Of a stretch of 64,000 bases of DNA, positions 25,661-34,814 are shown in pieces. Within the stretch, counting starts at the first letter, position 1. Every line of letters starts with the position of its first letter. Below the pieces are notes generated by a model, which saw nothing but the letters and a program-made list of their open reading frames with translations, had not been told where the DNA came from and did no database searches. Position numbers and translations under genes: made by a program. Origin of the DNA: Hymenobacter setariae (GTDB lineage Bacteria; Bacteroidota; Bacteroidia; Cytophagales; Hymenobacteraceae); assembly GCF_007713685.1 (NCBI RefSeq), contig NZ_VMRJ01000005.1, positions 434,001 to 498,000 on the forward strand, written 5' to 3'.

Positions 25661-28129
25661 ATGCTTCATTGGATTAAAGCCCTGCTCGCCCTCCTGGCTA
25701 CTGTCGCGCTGACCTGGACGCTGAATACCAAGCACGGCGACCTGCCGCCCTTCGGCAAGCTGCTGAGCCCATTTCGGGGCTTTTGGCAAAATGGTGAAGT
25801 GGCCGACGCCTTCGCGGCCCATCAAACGCTGCAACTGCCGGGCCTGCAAGCGCCTGTGCAGGTGCGCTACGATGACAAGCGAGTGCCCCACGTATTCGCC
25901 CAAAACGACCACGACCTGTACTACACCCAGGGTTACCTCACGGCGCAGGACCGGCTGTGGCAAATGGATTTCATCACGCACGTGGCCGCCGGGCGGCTAG
26001 CCGAAATAGTAGGGCCGGGCCGCCTCGAAACCGACCGGTTTTTCCGGCGTATGGGCCTAGCCTACGGAGCGCGCCACTCGCTCGATTCGGCCATGACCGA
26101 CCCGACGACGCGCACCGTGCTCATGTCGTATTCTGATGGGGTGAACGCCTACATCAATACGCTTACGCCGAGCACGATACCCTTCGAATACAAGCTGCTC
26201 GACTACGCCCCCGAGCCCTGGGAGCCGCTAAAATGCGCCCTGATTCTGAAGTACATGGCCTTCGATTTGAGCGGCCGGTCCGACGACTTGCGGATGAGCA
26301 ACGCGTTGGCCAAATACGGCCCGGCGGTGGTCAAAGACCTATTTCCCGACTACCCGGTGCAGGAAGACCCCATCGTGCCGGTGGGCACGCCGCTTGATTT
26401 TACACCCCTGCCGGTGCCCGCCACGCCGCCCAGCTTCGCGGCGGCCATGTCTGGCCTGGTGCCGCAGCACGAGCCCGACCCCGAGCTGGGCTCCAACAAC
26501 TTCGCGGTGAGCGCGGCCAAGTCGGCCACCGGCTACCCGCTGCTGGCCAACGACCCGCACTTGCAGCTCAATTTGCCCAGCATCTGGTATCAAATACAGC
26601 TGGCCGCGCCCGGCGTGAATGTGTACGGTGTGAGTATTCCGGGCGTGCCGTTCGCCATTATCGGCTTTAATGAGCAGGTGGCCTGGGGCGTTACCAACGT
26701 GGCCGCCGACGTGGTGGATTGGTACCAGCTCAAGTTCAAAGACAACACCCGGCGCGAATACTGGCACGATGGCCGCTGGAAACCGGTGAGCCGGGTGGTC
26801 GAGCGCATCAAGGTGCGCGGCCAGCCCGACCGCCTCGATACGGTGCTCTACACCCACCACGGCCCCATCGTGTACGACAAGCCAGAAAAGCCCTTTTTAC
26901 CGGGCCAGGTGCCCGTGGCCCATGCCATGCGCTGGACTGCGCACGATGCGGCCAACGAGTTTCAGACCTTCTACCGCCTCAACCGCGCCCGCAATTACCA
27001 GGACTACACGACGGCGCTTAGTACCTACGGAACGCCGGCTCAGAATTTTATCTTCGCCAGCGCTGATAAGGACATTGCCATCTGGCCCAACGGCCGCTTC
27101 CCGCTGAAGTGGCGCGACCAGGGCAAGTTTATCCTTGACGGTACCGACCCAGCTTACGACTGGCAGGGCTGGATTCCAGCCGCTCAAAACCCGCACGTGA
27201 AAAACCCGCCGCGCCAATTTGTGTCCTCTGCCAACCAGTTTTCGACCGGTCCCGACTACCCGTACTACCTGAACTGGAACTACGGCGATGGCACCTACGA
27301 CCGCTCGCACCGCATCAATACGCGCTTGGCGCGCATGACCCAAGCCACGCCCGACAGCCTGCGGATGCTCCAAAACGACAACCTCAACCTCACGGCTCAA
27401 TTGCTGATGCCGCGCTTGTTGGAGCTAGCCGCCGGCCCCGCCAACGGCGATACGCTGGTGGCCACCACCTCGCCCGATGCCCAGGTGCTAGTCGAAATGC
27501 GCCGCTGGAATTGCCAGTACAATGCCGATGCGTTAGCGCCTAGCGTGTACGACCTCTGGTACAATGACTTGGTAAGGCGTATTTGGGGCGATGACTTCGG
27601 CCCAAAAGCCACCGGCCTCGAAATGCGTTACCCCGCCCGCGACCGCACCAAGCAGCTGCTCTTGCACGAAGAAAACAGCTCCTGGATAGATGACCGCCGC
27701 ACCCCGCAGCGCGAAACCCTGCCGCAGCTTGTGCGCCGCAGCCTGCGCTTCGCTACCGACTCGCTCACCCGCAAATACGGCCCCCTAGGTCCCAAATGGG
27801 CCTGGAAAAACCAAAAGAGCACCGACGTGCTACACCTACTCCAGCTGCCTGGCTTCGGCCACATGGACTTGGACTGCGGCGGCGGCGCGGGCATCGTGAA
27901 TGCTACCTCCGAGCGCAACGGTCCTTCATGGCGCATGGTAGTGGCCCTAGGGCCGCAAGTGCGCGCCTACGGCGTGTTTCCAGGCGGGCAAAGCGGTAAT
28001 CCCGGCTCGGCGGCCTATGACGATATGCTCGAAACCTGGCGCGTAGGTCAGCTCAACGAACTCATTTTCTTGCGCTCGCCTACGGAGGCTAATCCGCGCC
28101 TGCGCGGCAATTGGACCTTAGCGAAGTAG
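25661..28129 (+). CDS. Penicillin acylase family (S45) Ntn hydrolase
   Basis: About 822 residues with an N-terminal hydrophobic segment (WIKALLALLATVALTWTL) acting as anchor or signal. The autoprocessing site and nucleophile lie in ELGSNNFAVS, where the Ser after Gly (residue 278) would become the N-terminus of the beta chain. GYPLLANDPHLQL, PGVPFAIIGFNEQVAWGVTN and FYRLNRARNYQDY are typical of the family. Substrates of environmental members are often acyl-homoserine lactones or other N-acyl amides and cannot be told here. An upstream in-frame TTG at 25652 would add three residues; I prefer the ATG. Confidence 0.9.
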   Translation: MLHWIKALLALLATVALTWTLNTKHGDLPPFGKLLSPFRGFWQNGEVADAFAAHQTLQLPGLQAPVQVRYDDKRVPHVFAQNDHDLYYTQGYLTAQDRLWQMDFITHVAAGRLAEIVGPGRLETDRFFRRMGLAYGARHSLDSAMTDPTTRTVLMSYSDGVNAYINTLTPSTIPFEYKLLDYAPEPWEPLKCALILKYMAFDLSGRSDDLRMSNALAKYGPAVVKDLFPDYPVQEDPIVPVGTPLDFTPLPVPATPPSFAAAMSGLVPQHEPDPELGSNNFAVSAAKSATGYPLLANDPHLQLNLPSIWYQIQLAAPGVNVYGVSIPGVPFAIIGFNEQVAWGVTNVAADVVDWYQLKFKDNTRREYWHDGRWKPVSRVVERIKVRGQPDRLDTVLYTHHGPIVYDKPEKPFLPGQVPVAHAMRWTAHDAANEFQTFYRLNRARNYQDYTTALSTYGTPAQNFIFASADKDIAIWPNGRFPLKWRDQGKFILDGTDPAYDWQGWIPAAQNPHVKNPPRQFVSSANQFSTGPDYPYYLNWNYGDGTYDRSHRINTRLARMTQATPDSLRMLQNDNLNLTAQLLMPRLLELAAGPANGDTLVATTSPDAQVLVEMRRWNCQYNADALAPSVYDLWYNDLVRRIWGDDFGPKATGLEMRYPARDRTKQLLLHEENSSWIDDRRTPQRETLPQLVRRSLRFATDSLTRKYGPLGPKWAWKNQKSTDVLHLLQLPGFGHMDLDCGGGAGIVNATSERNGPSWRMVVALGPQVRAYGVFPGGQSGNPGSAAYDDMLETWRVGQLNELIFLRSPTEANPRLRGNWTLAK

Positions 28130-28157
28130 CACCTAGACTTGCCGTTTATAAACGACT

Positions 28158-28250
28158 GTCATGCAGAGCGCAGCGAAGCATCTCGCGTGGTGCAGTAATC
28201 ACGGCGTGAGCAACGGTACAAACGAGATACTTCGCTACGCTCTGCATGAC
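28158..28250. repeat. GTCAT-type long hairpin 4
   Basis: Starts GTCATGCAGAGCGCAGCGAA and ends with the complementary GCATGAC. The arms are less perfect than in copies 1-3 and the loop is larger. Its left arm is nearly identical to copy 3, so the two belong to the same subfamily. Confidence 0.75.
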
Positions 28251-28296
28251 CAACGCCCTTTTTGCCGCTTCTTAAAAATAGGTATTTCCCAACCGT

Positions 28297-28656
28297 ATGC
28301 GACTCTTTATCCTCATTTTGGTGCTGTCATTTTTGACCCAGCTTTTCCTACCCTGGTGGACTATTGCGCCGCTATGCTTTGGGCTGGCGGCTGGGCTGGG
28401 CGGCTCGGGTGGCCGAGCGTTTGGGGCGGGCTTTATGGGCATCGGGCTGGGTTGGCTACTCACTGCAGGCTGGCTCAACTTGAGGAGCGCCGGCCTGCTC
28501 AGTCACCGGGTAGCCCAATTGCTGCCCCTAGGTGGCAACAGCTGGGTGCTGGTGCTGGTAACGGCCGTGCTGGGCGGGCTGGTGGGCGGCGTGGCGGCGC
28601 TGGCCGGTTGCTGGGCGCGGCAGGCCGTTTCGCCCAAGCTCCGCGCGGTTTCGTAG
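28297..28656 (+). CDS. Small integral membrane protein
   Basis: 119 residues with three or four hydrophobic segments: LFILILVLSFLTQLFLPWW, IAPLCFGLAAGLGG, GAGFMGIGLGWLLTAGWL and WVLVLVTAVLGGLVGGVAAL. I do not recognise a named family, although similar small proteins are common in Bacteroidota. It lies 46 bases upstream of the M1 peptidase gene on the same strand. A longer frame starting upstream would run through the hairpin at 28158-28250 and is rejected. Confidence 0.7.
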   Translation: MRLFILILVLSFLTQLFLPWWTIAPLCFGLAAGLGGSGGRAFGAGFMGIGLGWLLTAGWLNLRSAGLLSHRVAQLLPLGGNSWVLVLVTAVLGGLVGGVAALAGCWARQAVSPKLRAVS

Positions 28657-28701
28657 GGGGCGACTAACTTTCCGCTTCGTTAAAGTTCTCGTTACGTTCT
28701 C

Positions 28702-30585
28702 TTGTTGAAAAAGCTTTTGATACTGAGCCAGCTGTTGGCCCTGGCCTACACTACCAGCTTGGCCCAAGCGTCGCTGCCCATGCCACGCAACTTGCGCGCC
28801 ACCTACGATAAGGGCACGCGCTCGCCCAGCGGCCAGCCTGGCCCCAAGTATTGGCAAAATACCGCCGACTATACCATCAAGGTCAACTTCGACCCTGGCA
28901 CGCGGCTGGTGGCGGGCACCGTCAACATTGCCTACCAAAACAATAGCCCCGACTCGCTGCGCCAACTGTGGTTTAAGCTCTACCCCAACATCTACCAGAA
29001 GGGGGCCCCACGCTCGGGCAAGTTCGCGGCCGAAGACCTGAGCGATGGCGTCAAAATCGCGCAGCTCAGCATAAATGGGCAAGCGTTGGATGTGAGCCAA
29101 TTGGCCATCGACAACACGAATATGACCGTGCCGCTGCCGCGCGCCCTAGGTTCCCGGCAGACGGCCCAGGTGGCCATCACATATTCGTACGTGCTCAACA
29201 AAGGCTCGCACCAGCGCACGGGCGAGGTCGAGCCGGGCGCGGCGTTTGTGGCGTATTTCTTCCCGCGCATCGCGGTGTATGATGATATCGATGGCTGGAA
29301 CCGCATCCCGTACACCGGTGGGCCGGAGATGTACAACGACTTCTGCCACTTCGCCGCTGATATCACGGTGCCGCGCAATTTCTTGGTCTGGGCTACGGGC
29401 GACCTGACCAACGCCGACCATGTGCTTACCAAGAAGTACTTGGCTCGCCTGCGCGCCGCCGAGAAGAAGGATGGCTTCACGACCATCATCGATAGCACCG
29501 AGGCGCGGCGGCACGATGCCACGGCTCCTAACGCCCAAAATACCTGGCACTTCGACGCCCGCGACGTGACGGACTTCGTCTTTGCCACCGCCGACCACTA
29601 TGTGTGGGACGCTAGCAGCCTCGTGGTAGACCCCGCCACCAAGCGCCGCACCCGCGTGGATGCCGTGTACAACGCCAAGCACGAAGACTTTCGGGAGGTG
29701 GCCAAATTTGGACGCCAAACGGTGCAGGCCATGAGCTACACCTTCCCCAAGTGGCCGTTTCCTTACTCGCACGAAACGGTGTTTGACGGCCTCGACCAGA
29801 TGGAGTACCCGATGATGGTGAATGATAATCCGACCCGCACCCGCGAGGACGCCATCACGCTCACCGACCACGAGATTTTTCACACGATGTTCCCGTTTTA
29901 CATGGGCATCAACGAAACCAAATACGGCTGGATGGACGAGGGCTGGGCCACGATAGGGGAGTGGCTCATTTCGCCCATCATCGACCCGAAGCTGGTCGAC
30001 GACTATGGCATGGTGCCTTACGCCCGCGCCGCCGCCACCGAGGACGACCTGCCCATCGTGACCCTCACCACGCAGCAGACCGGCACGCCATTCTTCCTGA
30101 ACTCGTACCCAAAGCCGGGCCTAGGCTACTTGTACGTCAAGGACTTGCTCGGTGACGAACTGTTTACGAAAGCCTTGCACACCTACATTAGTACTTGGCA
30201 CGGCAAGCACCCGATGCCCTACGACTTCTTTTACTCCATGAATGCTGGCGCGGGGCAGAACCTCGACTGGTTTTGGCAGCGCTGGTTTTTCGACGGCGGC
30301 TACCCCGACCTAGGTATCACGAGCGTGACGCCGGCCACCGGCAGCACCGCTGGAGAAATTGTAGTTACGGCCAAGGGCAGCAAGCCCGTGCCCGTAGACC
30401 TCACCGTGACCTTCGCCGACGGCAGCACCGAAAAGCTACATCGCACCATTGCCGTGTGGCAAAGCGGTGCTACCAGCGTAAAGGTGCCTGTAGCTGGCCG
30501 CAAAGCCATTAGCAAAGTGACCCTAGGTAGCCTCTACGTGCCCGACAGCTACCCCGCCGACAATGCGTGGGTAGCGCGGCAGTAG
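28702..30585 (+). CDS. M1-family aminopeptidase, exported
   Basis: 627 residues with a signal peptide (KKLLILSQLLALAYTTSLAQ). The start is a TTG: TTG at 28702 or the adjoining TTG at 28705, with no nearby ATG. The M1 signature is TDHEIFHTMFPF (H390, E391, H394) with E413 in GWMDEGWAT, giving the HExxH-x18-E spacing. The first ~250 residues form the beta-sandwich domain with LWFKLYPNIYQKG. The enzyme removes N-terminal residues from peptides, probably in the periplasm. It ends the run of exported peptidases. Confidence 0.88.
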   Translation: MLKKLLILSQLLALAYTTSLAQASLPMPRNLRATYDKGTRSPSGQPGPKYWQNTADYTIKVNFDPGTRLVAGTVNIAYQNNSPDSLRQLWFKLYPNIYQKGAPRSGKFAAEDLSDGVKIAQLSINGQALDVSQLAIDNTNMTVPLPRALGSRQTAQVAITYSYVLNKGSHQRTGEVEPGAAFVAYFFPRIAVYDDIDGWNRIPYTGGPEMYNDFCHFAADITVPRNFLVWATGDLTNADHVLTKKYLARLRAAEKKDGFTTIIDSTEARRHDATAPNAQNTWHFDARDVTDFVFATADHYVWDASSLVVDPATKRRTRVDAVYNAKHEDFREVAKFGRQTVQAMSYTFPKWPFPYSHETVFDGLDQMEYPMMVNDNPTRTREDAITLTDHEIFHTMFPFYMGINETKYGWMDEGWATIGEWLISPIIDPKLVDDYGMVPYARAAATEDDLPIVTLTTQQTGTPFFLNSYPKPGLGYLYVKDLLGDELFTKALHTYISTWHGKHPMPYDFFYSMNAGAGQNLDWFWQRWFFDGGYPDLGITSVTPATGSTAGEIVVTAKGSKPVPVDLTVTFADGSTEKLHRTIAVWQSGATSVKVPVAGRKAISKVTLGSLYVPDSYPADNAWVARQ

Positions 30586-30612
30586 AAAATGGAATGAGCG
30601 CAAGTAAGATGA

Positions 30613-31527
30613 TTACTCCGTTTCAGGGTATATCTCATCTAGTTCGTCTTCCCAGCTTTCAACGAAGTTGAAGCCAGTGTCAAGCAAGAAAATGCGTAAT
30701 TCAGGAGCGTCTAAGCTTTGGGTAGGACGGTAGTGCCAATGGTAAAAACCATATTCTAAGCTACATAGCTCTGTGGTTTGCTCAAAACCTAGTGCCATTA
30801 TCGCTTCCCCAAAATTGATAAACAGCTTCTCGTCTTCGGTCTGAAAACACACCTTTTTGTGTTCATTCAGAGTGAGCTTTGTCGAGCCAGAATCCACTAC
30901 GGCAGTGCATTCTATAAAGCCATTCTGCAAAAGGCTCGTGGTATTGTCAAGAAGAAAGCTTTCTATACCGGCTGACAATTCGCTTACGTTGATTGCCCAG
31001 AGTTCACTTTTTTGATTATGCCAATGACCTTTAATATTTATTTCTAATCTATCAATTGGGGAAATAAATTTTAGGCTTTGAATAAACGTATCTAATAGTT
31101 TTTCCTTGCCGGCTATTAACTCAAGCTCGAAGCTATTATCTTCTTGGCTATGCAGCGCTAGGAAACCTTCTTTAATCAATTCATAATCAAACTTTCCTTC
31201 CTCTGTCGCTTTAATTATGCCAGTGGGTGGAATAAAATCATTTTCTGATGAGTCTAGTGGATACGAGTAGTTAGTGGGGCCGCTAAGAACCCATTCATTA
31301 AAACGAGTTAAGCCTTCGGGCTCTTCAAAATCACTTAGTATATCAAGTCGAGCAGCTTCTGTGGCTTCGGGTTTGATAATACCTAGTTCTTCAGTTGCAG
31401 CATTCAGTGCGTTTGCTAGTGCCTCACCGCAATGCTCCCCGTAGGCGTAAAAATTAGTGACAAGGCCATTGATATCGTCAGTTGGCCCGCCTATTAAAAA
31501 ATACCAGTATTGGTTCTTTGTAGGCAT
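30613..31527 (-). CDS. AT-rich orphan protein of unknown function
   Basis: 304 residues, acidic, with no signal peptide or membrane segment. The start is the ATG at 31527 (MPTKNQYWYFLIGGPTDD). Base composition is markedly AT-richer than in all neighbours, and codons ending in A/T dominate, which suggests recent acquisition. Features include ESWEDELDEIYPE near the C-terminus and paired aromatic strands (LEYGFYHWHYRPTQ). It resembles in style some immunity or cell-surface accessory proteins, but I cannot name a family. It lies between two peptidoglycan/peptide hydrolase genes. Confidence 0.65.
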   Translation of the reverse strand: MPTKNQYWYFLIGGPTDDINGLVTNFYAYGEHCGEALANALNAATEELGIIKPEATEAARLDILSDFEEPEGLTRFNEWVLSGPTNYSYPLDSSENDFIPPTGIIKATEEGKFDYELIKEGFLALHSQEDNSFELELIAGKEKLLDTFIQSLKFISPIDRLEINIKGHWHNQKSELWAINVSELSAGIESFLLDNTTSLLQNGFIECTAVVDSGSTKLTLNEHKKVCFQTEDEKLFINFGEAIMALGFEQTTELCSLEYGFYHWHYRPTQSLDAPELRIFLLDTGFNFVESWEDELDEIYPETE

Positions 31528-31590
31528 ATAGCTATTACTGCGACAAGGATGATAAGCCGCTCTGTTTAAGCCAGGCTGTTTGTCTACACA

Positions 31591-34572
31591 CTAATTCGTA
31601 CCGTGCTTGGTCGGTGTAGGCACCATAGCCTTGTACACTACCTCCTGAATCCGGGTGCGGATATTATACGTCCGCAGCTTGATGTTGCCCGCGTCGGGGT
31701 ACACGCGGTTGGAGAGGAAGACGTAGAGAATCTGGTTATCGGGGTCGAGCCATACGCAGGTGCCCGTGAAGCCCGTGTGGCCAAAGGTGCTAGCGGGTGC
31801 TAGGTGGCTAGTAGGGCCTTCTGGCTTGCTGGGGTCGCCGCGGTCCCAACCTAGGCCGCGCTTATTGCCAGTCACCTGCGGGCGCGAAAACTCTGTGACG
31901 ACCGGCGTTTGGAAGAAATTGGTGCCGCCGTAACGGCCGTTTTGCAGGTTCATCTGCATCAGCACCGCGAGGTCGTTGGCAGTGGCAAAGAGGCCGGCGT
32001 GGCCGCCCACGCCGCCTACTAGGGCCGCGGTTTGGTCGTGCACAGTGCCTTGCAGCTGCTCGCGGCGGTAGTAAGTATCTTTTTCAGTGGGCGCAATGCA
32101 GCTCTTTGGAAAACGCGTGAGCGGATTATACGTCATCGTGCCCAGGCCCAAGGGTTTGTAAAACTCCTTAGGTAGAAACTCAGCCAGCGGCTGACCTAGG
32201 AGCTTCTCGCTCAAGCGCTTCATAATAATGAAGCTCAGGTCGGAGTACTCCACTGGGTATTTACCCTTCACCTTGGGCAGTAGCTGCGAGCGCAGCGTCC
32301 AGGCCCACACCGAGTCGTCGGCCGCCTTAATAGAGTACTCGCCAGGCGCTACCTCATTAGGAAAGTCTTCGTTGCGCTGGCTCGAATAGTAGGCGGGCTT
32401 GAGAGCGCCATCCTGTACAGTGCGCTCCCAGGTCGGAATGCCGGGCTTGAGGCCAGCCTGATGCAGCAGCACATCGCGCACGGTCATGAGGCGCTTGTTG
32501 GTGCGCTGCATTTCAGGCAAATAGGTCGCTACTTTCTCATCGAGGTTGAGCTTGCCATGGTCCTTGAGGTACATGATAGCCTGCAAGGTGCCCGCCACTT
32601 TCGTTACCGATGCCAAGTCGTAGAGCGTACTGCTCGTTACGGGCTGGCTTTGGTCGTAGGTGCCGTAGCCGTAGCTCTGGTCAAACACCACCGTGCCGTT
32701 TTTGGCGATAAGCACCTGGCAGCCGGGTGTGGCTGCTGTCACGATGCTCTCGAGCGCGATGTGGTCAATCTGAGTTAAGGTGCGCGAGTTCAACCCTTCG
32801 CGCTCGGGGGCGGCGTAGCGCAGGCGGTGCAGGTCGGCGGTGGCAATGCCAGTGCCGACTTTCATGCCTTCCGACACGGTCACGGGCAGGTGGCCCCGTG
32901 CTGGCAGTGCCCCAAATAGCACTTGCGGCACCACTAGCTGAGCCGCGTAGTGGTCCTCATAGCCACAAACCAGCGTGCGCGCCGACTCTAGGTACTTGAG
33001 GCCATAGGCGTTGCCCATGGCTACCACCACCGTCTTGCGCTTGGGGTCAGCTTGCAGTTCCTTTAAGAATTTCAGCGCCCCGTCGCCCAGCCCGTAGTTG
33101 TGGCCGGGCGTGTTATTCATCTGGTGCAGGCTCACCACCACCACGTTGGCATCACCTAAGCGGGCCCGGATGCGGCTAAATGTAGAGTCGGGTGCGTAGC
33201 GGTCGGGCACGGCGTATACCGGGCCCGGCTGGTATTTATTGAAAATAGTGGCGTAGGGCCCCTCGGGCTGCGTGCCGATGGTGATAGCCGCAATACGCAG
33301 TGTATCGAGCCGCTGGAAGGGGAGGAGCTTGTCCTCGTTCTTCACCACCGTCACGGCATGCTCAAAAATGGTCTGGGCTAGCACCCGGCTTTCGGGCTGG
33401 TTGAGGCTGTCGCGCAGCTGCCCTAGGTTAACGGGGCGGTAGCGGCTTAGTCCCGCCCAGTACTTAGCCCGCAAAATCTTTTTGATACGCGCATCAAGGT
33501 CAGCCTGGTTGAGGTGGCCGCGCTCTACGGCCTCCTTGATGCGGCTGAGGGCAGCCGGCACGTCTTCCGAAAACAGCAGTACGTCGTTGCCGGCGGCCAG
33601 CGCCATGGCATCGAGTTCGCCGTCTTTATAAAGCTTGCTCACGCTGCGCATATTCAGCGCATCCGTAAAAATCAGGCCCTTAAAGCCCATCTTCTCCTGG
33701 AGCAACCCTGTTACTAGTGCCTTCGACAGCGTGGTCGTCTTGGCGTTGGTCGTGTCAAAAAGCGGGATGTAGAGGTGGGCTATCATCACGCCCAGCGCGC
33801 CCGCCTCAAACGACTTCTGGAAGGGTATCAGGTCCACTTTCTCCAGCCGCGCTAGGTCGGTGTTGATGACTGGGAGCGCCTTGTGCGAGTCGGTGTCGGT
33901 GTCGCCGTGGCCAGGAAAGTGCTTGGCCACCGCTATTACACGCTGGTCTTGCAACCCCTTGACGTACTGCACACCCAGCGCGGCCACGCGGTCTTGGTTT
34001 TCGCCAAACGAGCGGTTACCAATCACCGGGTTGCTGGGGTTGGAGTTGACGTCCACCACCGGCGCGAAGTTGATGTGGATACCTAGGGCGCGTAGCTTGC
34101 GGGCCAGGTCACGGCCCATTTGGTACACGAGTTTGTCATCGTCCATGGCGCCTAGGGTCATCTCCTTGGCATAGTGCATGGTCGAGTCGAGGCGCATGTC
34201 GAGGCCCCATTCGGCATCGGTAGCGATAAGCAGCGGCACCTTGGCGGCAGCCTGCAAGCGGTTGGTAAGCAAAGCTTGGCGCTTGGGGCCACCCTGCAAA
34301 AACATCACCCCGCCGATGTTTTGGTTGCGCACCAGCCGCTCGATGCGGTCGATGTGGGCTTTCTCGCGGTTCGAATACGCCGCTACCATGAAAAACTGCC
34401 CTAGGCGCTGGTCGGGTGTGAGCGAGGTAAACACGCTATCAACCCAGCGCTGCTCGGTAGGACCATTGGGTAGGGGGTCGGGCAGGGTAGTGCCAGGAGT
34501 CGAGAAACCCAGTAGCAACCCGGTGACGCTCAGCAACAAGCCCAGAGAAAGTAGCCGGAAGTTGACGCGCAT
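31591..34572 (-). CDS. GH3 beta-N-acetylhexosaminidase fused to serine hydrolase
   Basis: 993 residues with a signal peptide (RLLSLGLLLSVTGLLLGF). Residues ~40-580 are glycoside hydrolase family 3: VAKHFPGHGDTDTDSHKALP is the NagZ-type His/Asp motif, and KGLIFTDALNM holds the nucleophile Asp. Residues ~600-990 are a beta-lactamase/DD-peptidase-like domain with SxxK in YDLASVTKVAG, a YSD element and FGHTGFTG. The pairing suggests peptidoglycan turnover, with the sugar and peptide parts cut by one periplasmic protein. This fusion is known, from memory, in Bacteroidota. Divergent from mutL. Confidence 0.9.
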   Translation of the reverse strand: MRVNFRLLSLGLLLSVTGLLLGFSTPGTTLPDPLPNGPTEQRWVDSVFTSLTPDQRLGQFFMVAAYSNREKAHIDRIERLVRNQNIGGVMFLQGGPKRQALLTNRLQAAAKVPLLIATDAEWGLDMRLDSTMHYAKEMTLGAMDDDKLVYQMGRDLARKLRALGIHINFAPVVDVNSNPSNPVIGNRSFGENQDRVAALGVQYVKGLQDQRVIAVAKHFPGHGDTDTDSHKALPVINTDLARLEKVDLIPFQKSFEAGALGVMIAHLYIPLFDTTNAKTTTLSKALVTGLLQEKMGFKGLIFTDALNMRSVSKLYKDGELDAMALAAGNDVLLFSEDVPAALSRIKEAVERGHLNQADLDARIKKILRAKYWAGLSRYRPVNLGQLRDSLNQPESRVLAQTIFEHAVTVVKNEDKLLPFQRLDTLRIAAITIGTQPEGPYATIFNKYQPGPVYAVPDRYAPDSTFSRIRARLGDANVVVVSLHQMNNTPGHNYGLGDGALKFLKELQADPKRKTVVVAMGNAYGLKYLESARTLVCGYEDHYAAQLVVPQVLFGALPARGHLPVTVSEGMKVGTGIATADLHRLRYAAPEREGLNSRTLTQIDHIALESIVTAATPGCQVLIAKNGTVVFDQSYGYGTYDQSQPVTSSTLYDLASVTKVAGTLQAIMYLKDHGKLNLDEKVATYLPEMQRTNKRLMTVRDVLLHQAGLKPGIPTWERTVQDGALKPAYYSSQRNEDFPNEVAPGEYSIKAADDSVWAWTLRSQLLPKVKGKYPVEYSDLSFIIMKRLSEKLLGQPLAEFLPKEFYKPLGLGTMTYNPLTRFPKSCIAPTEKDTYYRREQLQGTVHDQTAALVGGVGGHAGLFATANDLAVLMQMNLQNGRYGGTNFFQTPVVTEFSRPQVTGNKRGLGWDRGDPSKPEGPTSHLAPASTFGHTGFTGTCVWLDPDNQILYVFLSNRVYPDAGNIKLRTYNIRTRIQEVVYKAMVPTPTKHGTN

Positions 34573-34814
34573 TAGCCCAGGTAAGGAGTAGTTGAAGGTA
34601 GAAAAGGCGGCCTAATAGACCTACTTTTGCCGGTAGCAGCTAGGCCGGAACCCCCGGCCCGCCGCAGCGGTTCCCTACTGGCCAGGGCCGGTGGGGAAGA
34701 CAGCAAGCGTGCTGGGTTAACTAGCAGCTGGCTACCCAAATTGGCCGCAAAGGTAGGTACGGATGCCGCTAGCAACCGTGTCAAATTGCCCCGGCGTACT
34801 GTATACGTGAGACC

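Noticed and set aside
28161..28667. 168-codon plus-strand frame
   Set aside because: It runs through the GTCAT hairpin and overlaps the small membrane protein in another frame; the latter has a coherent helix pattern.
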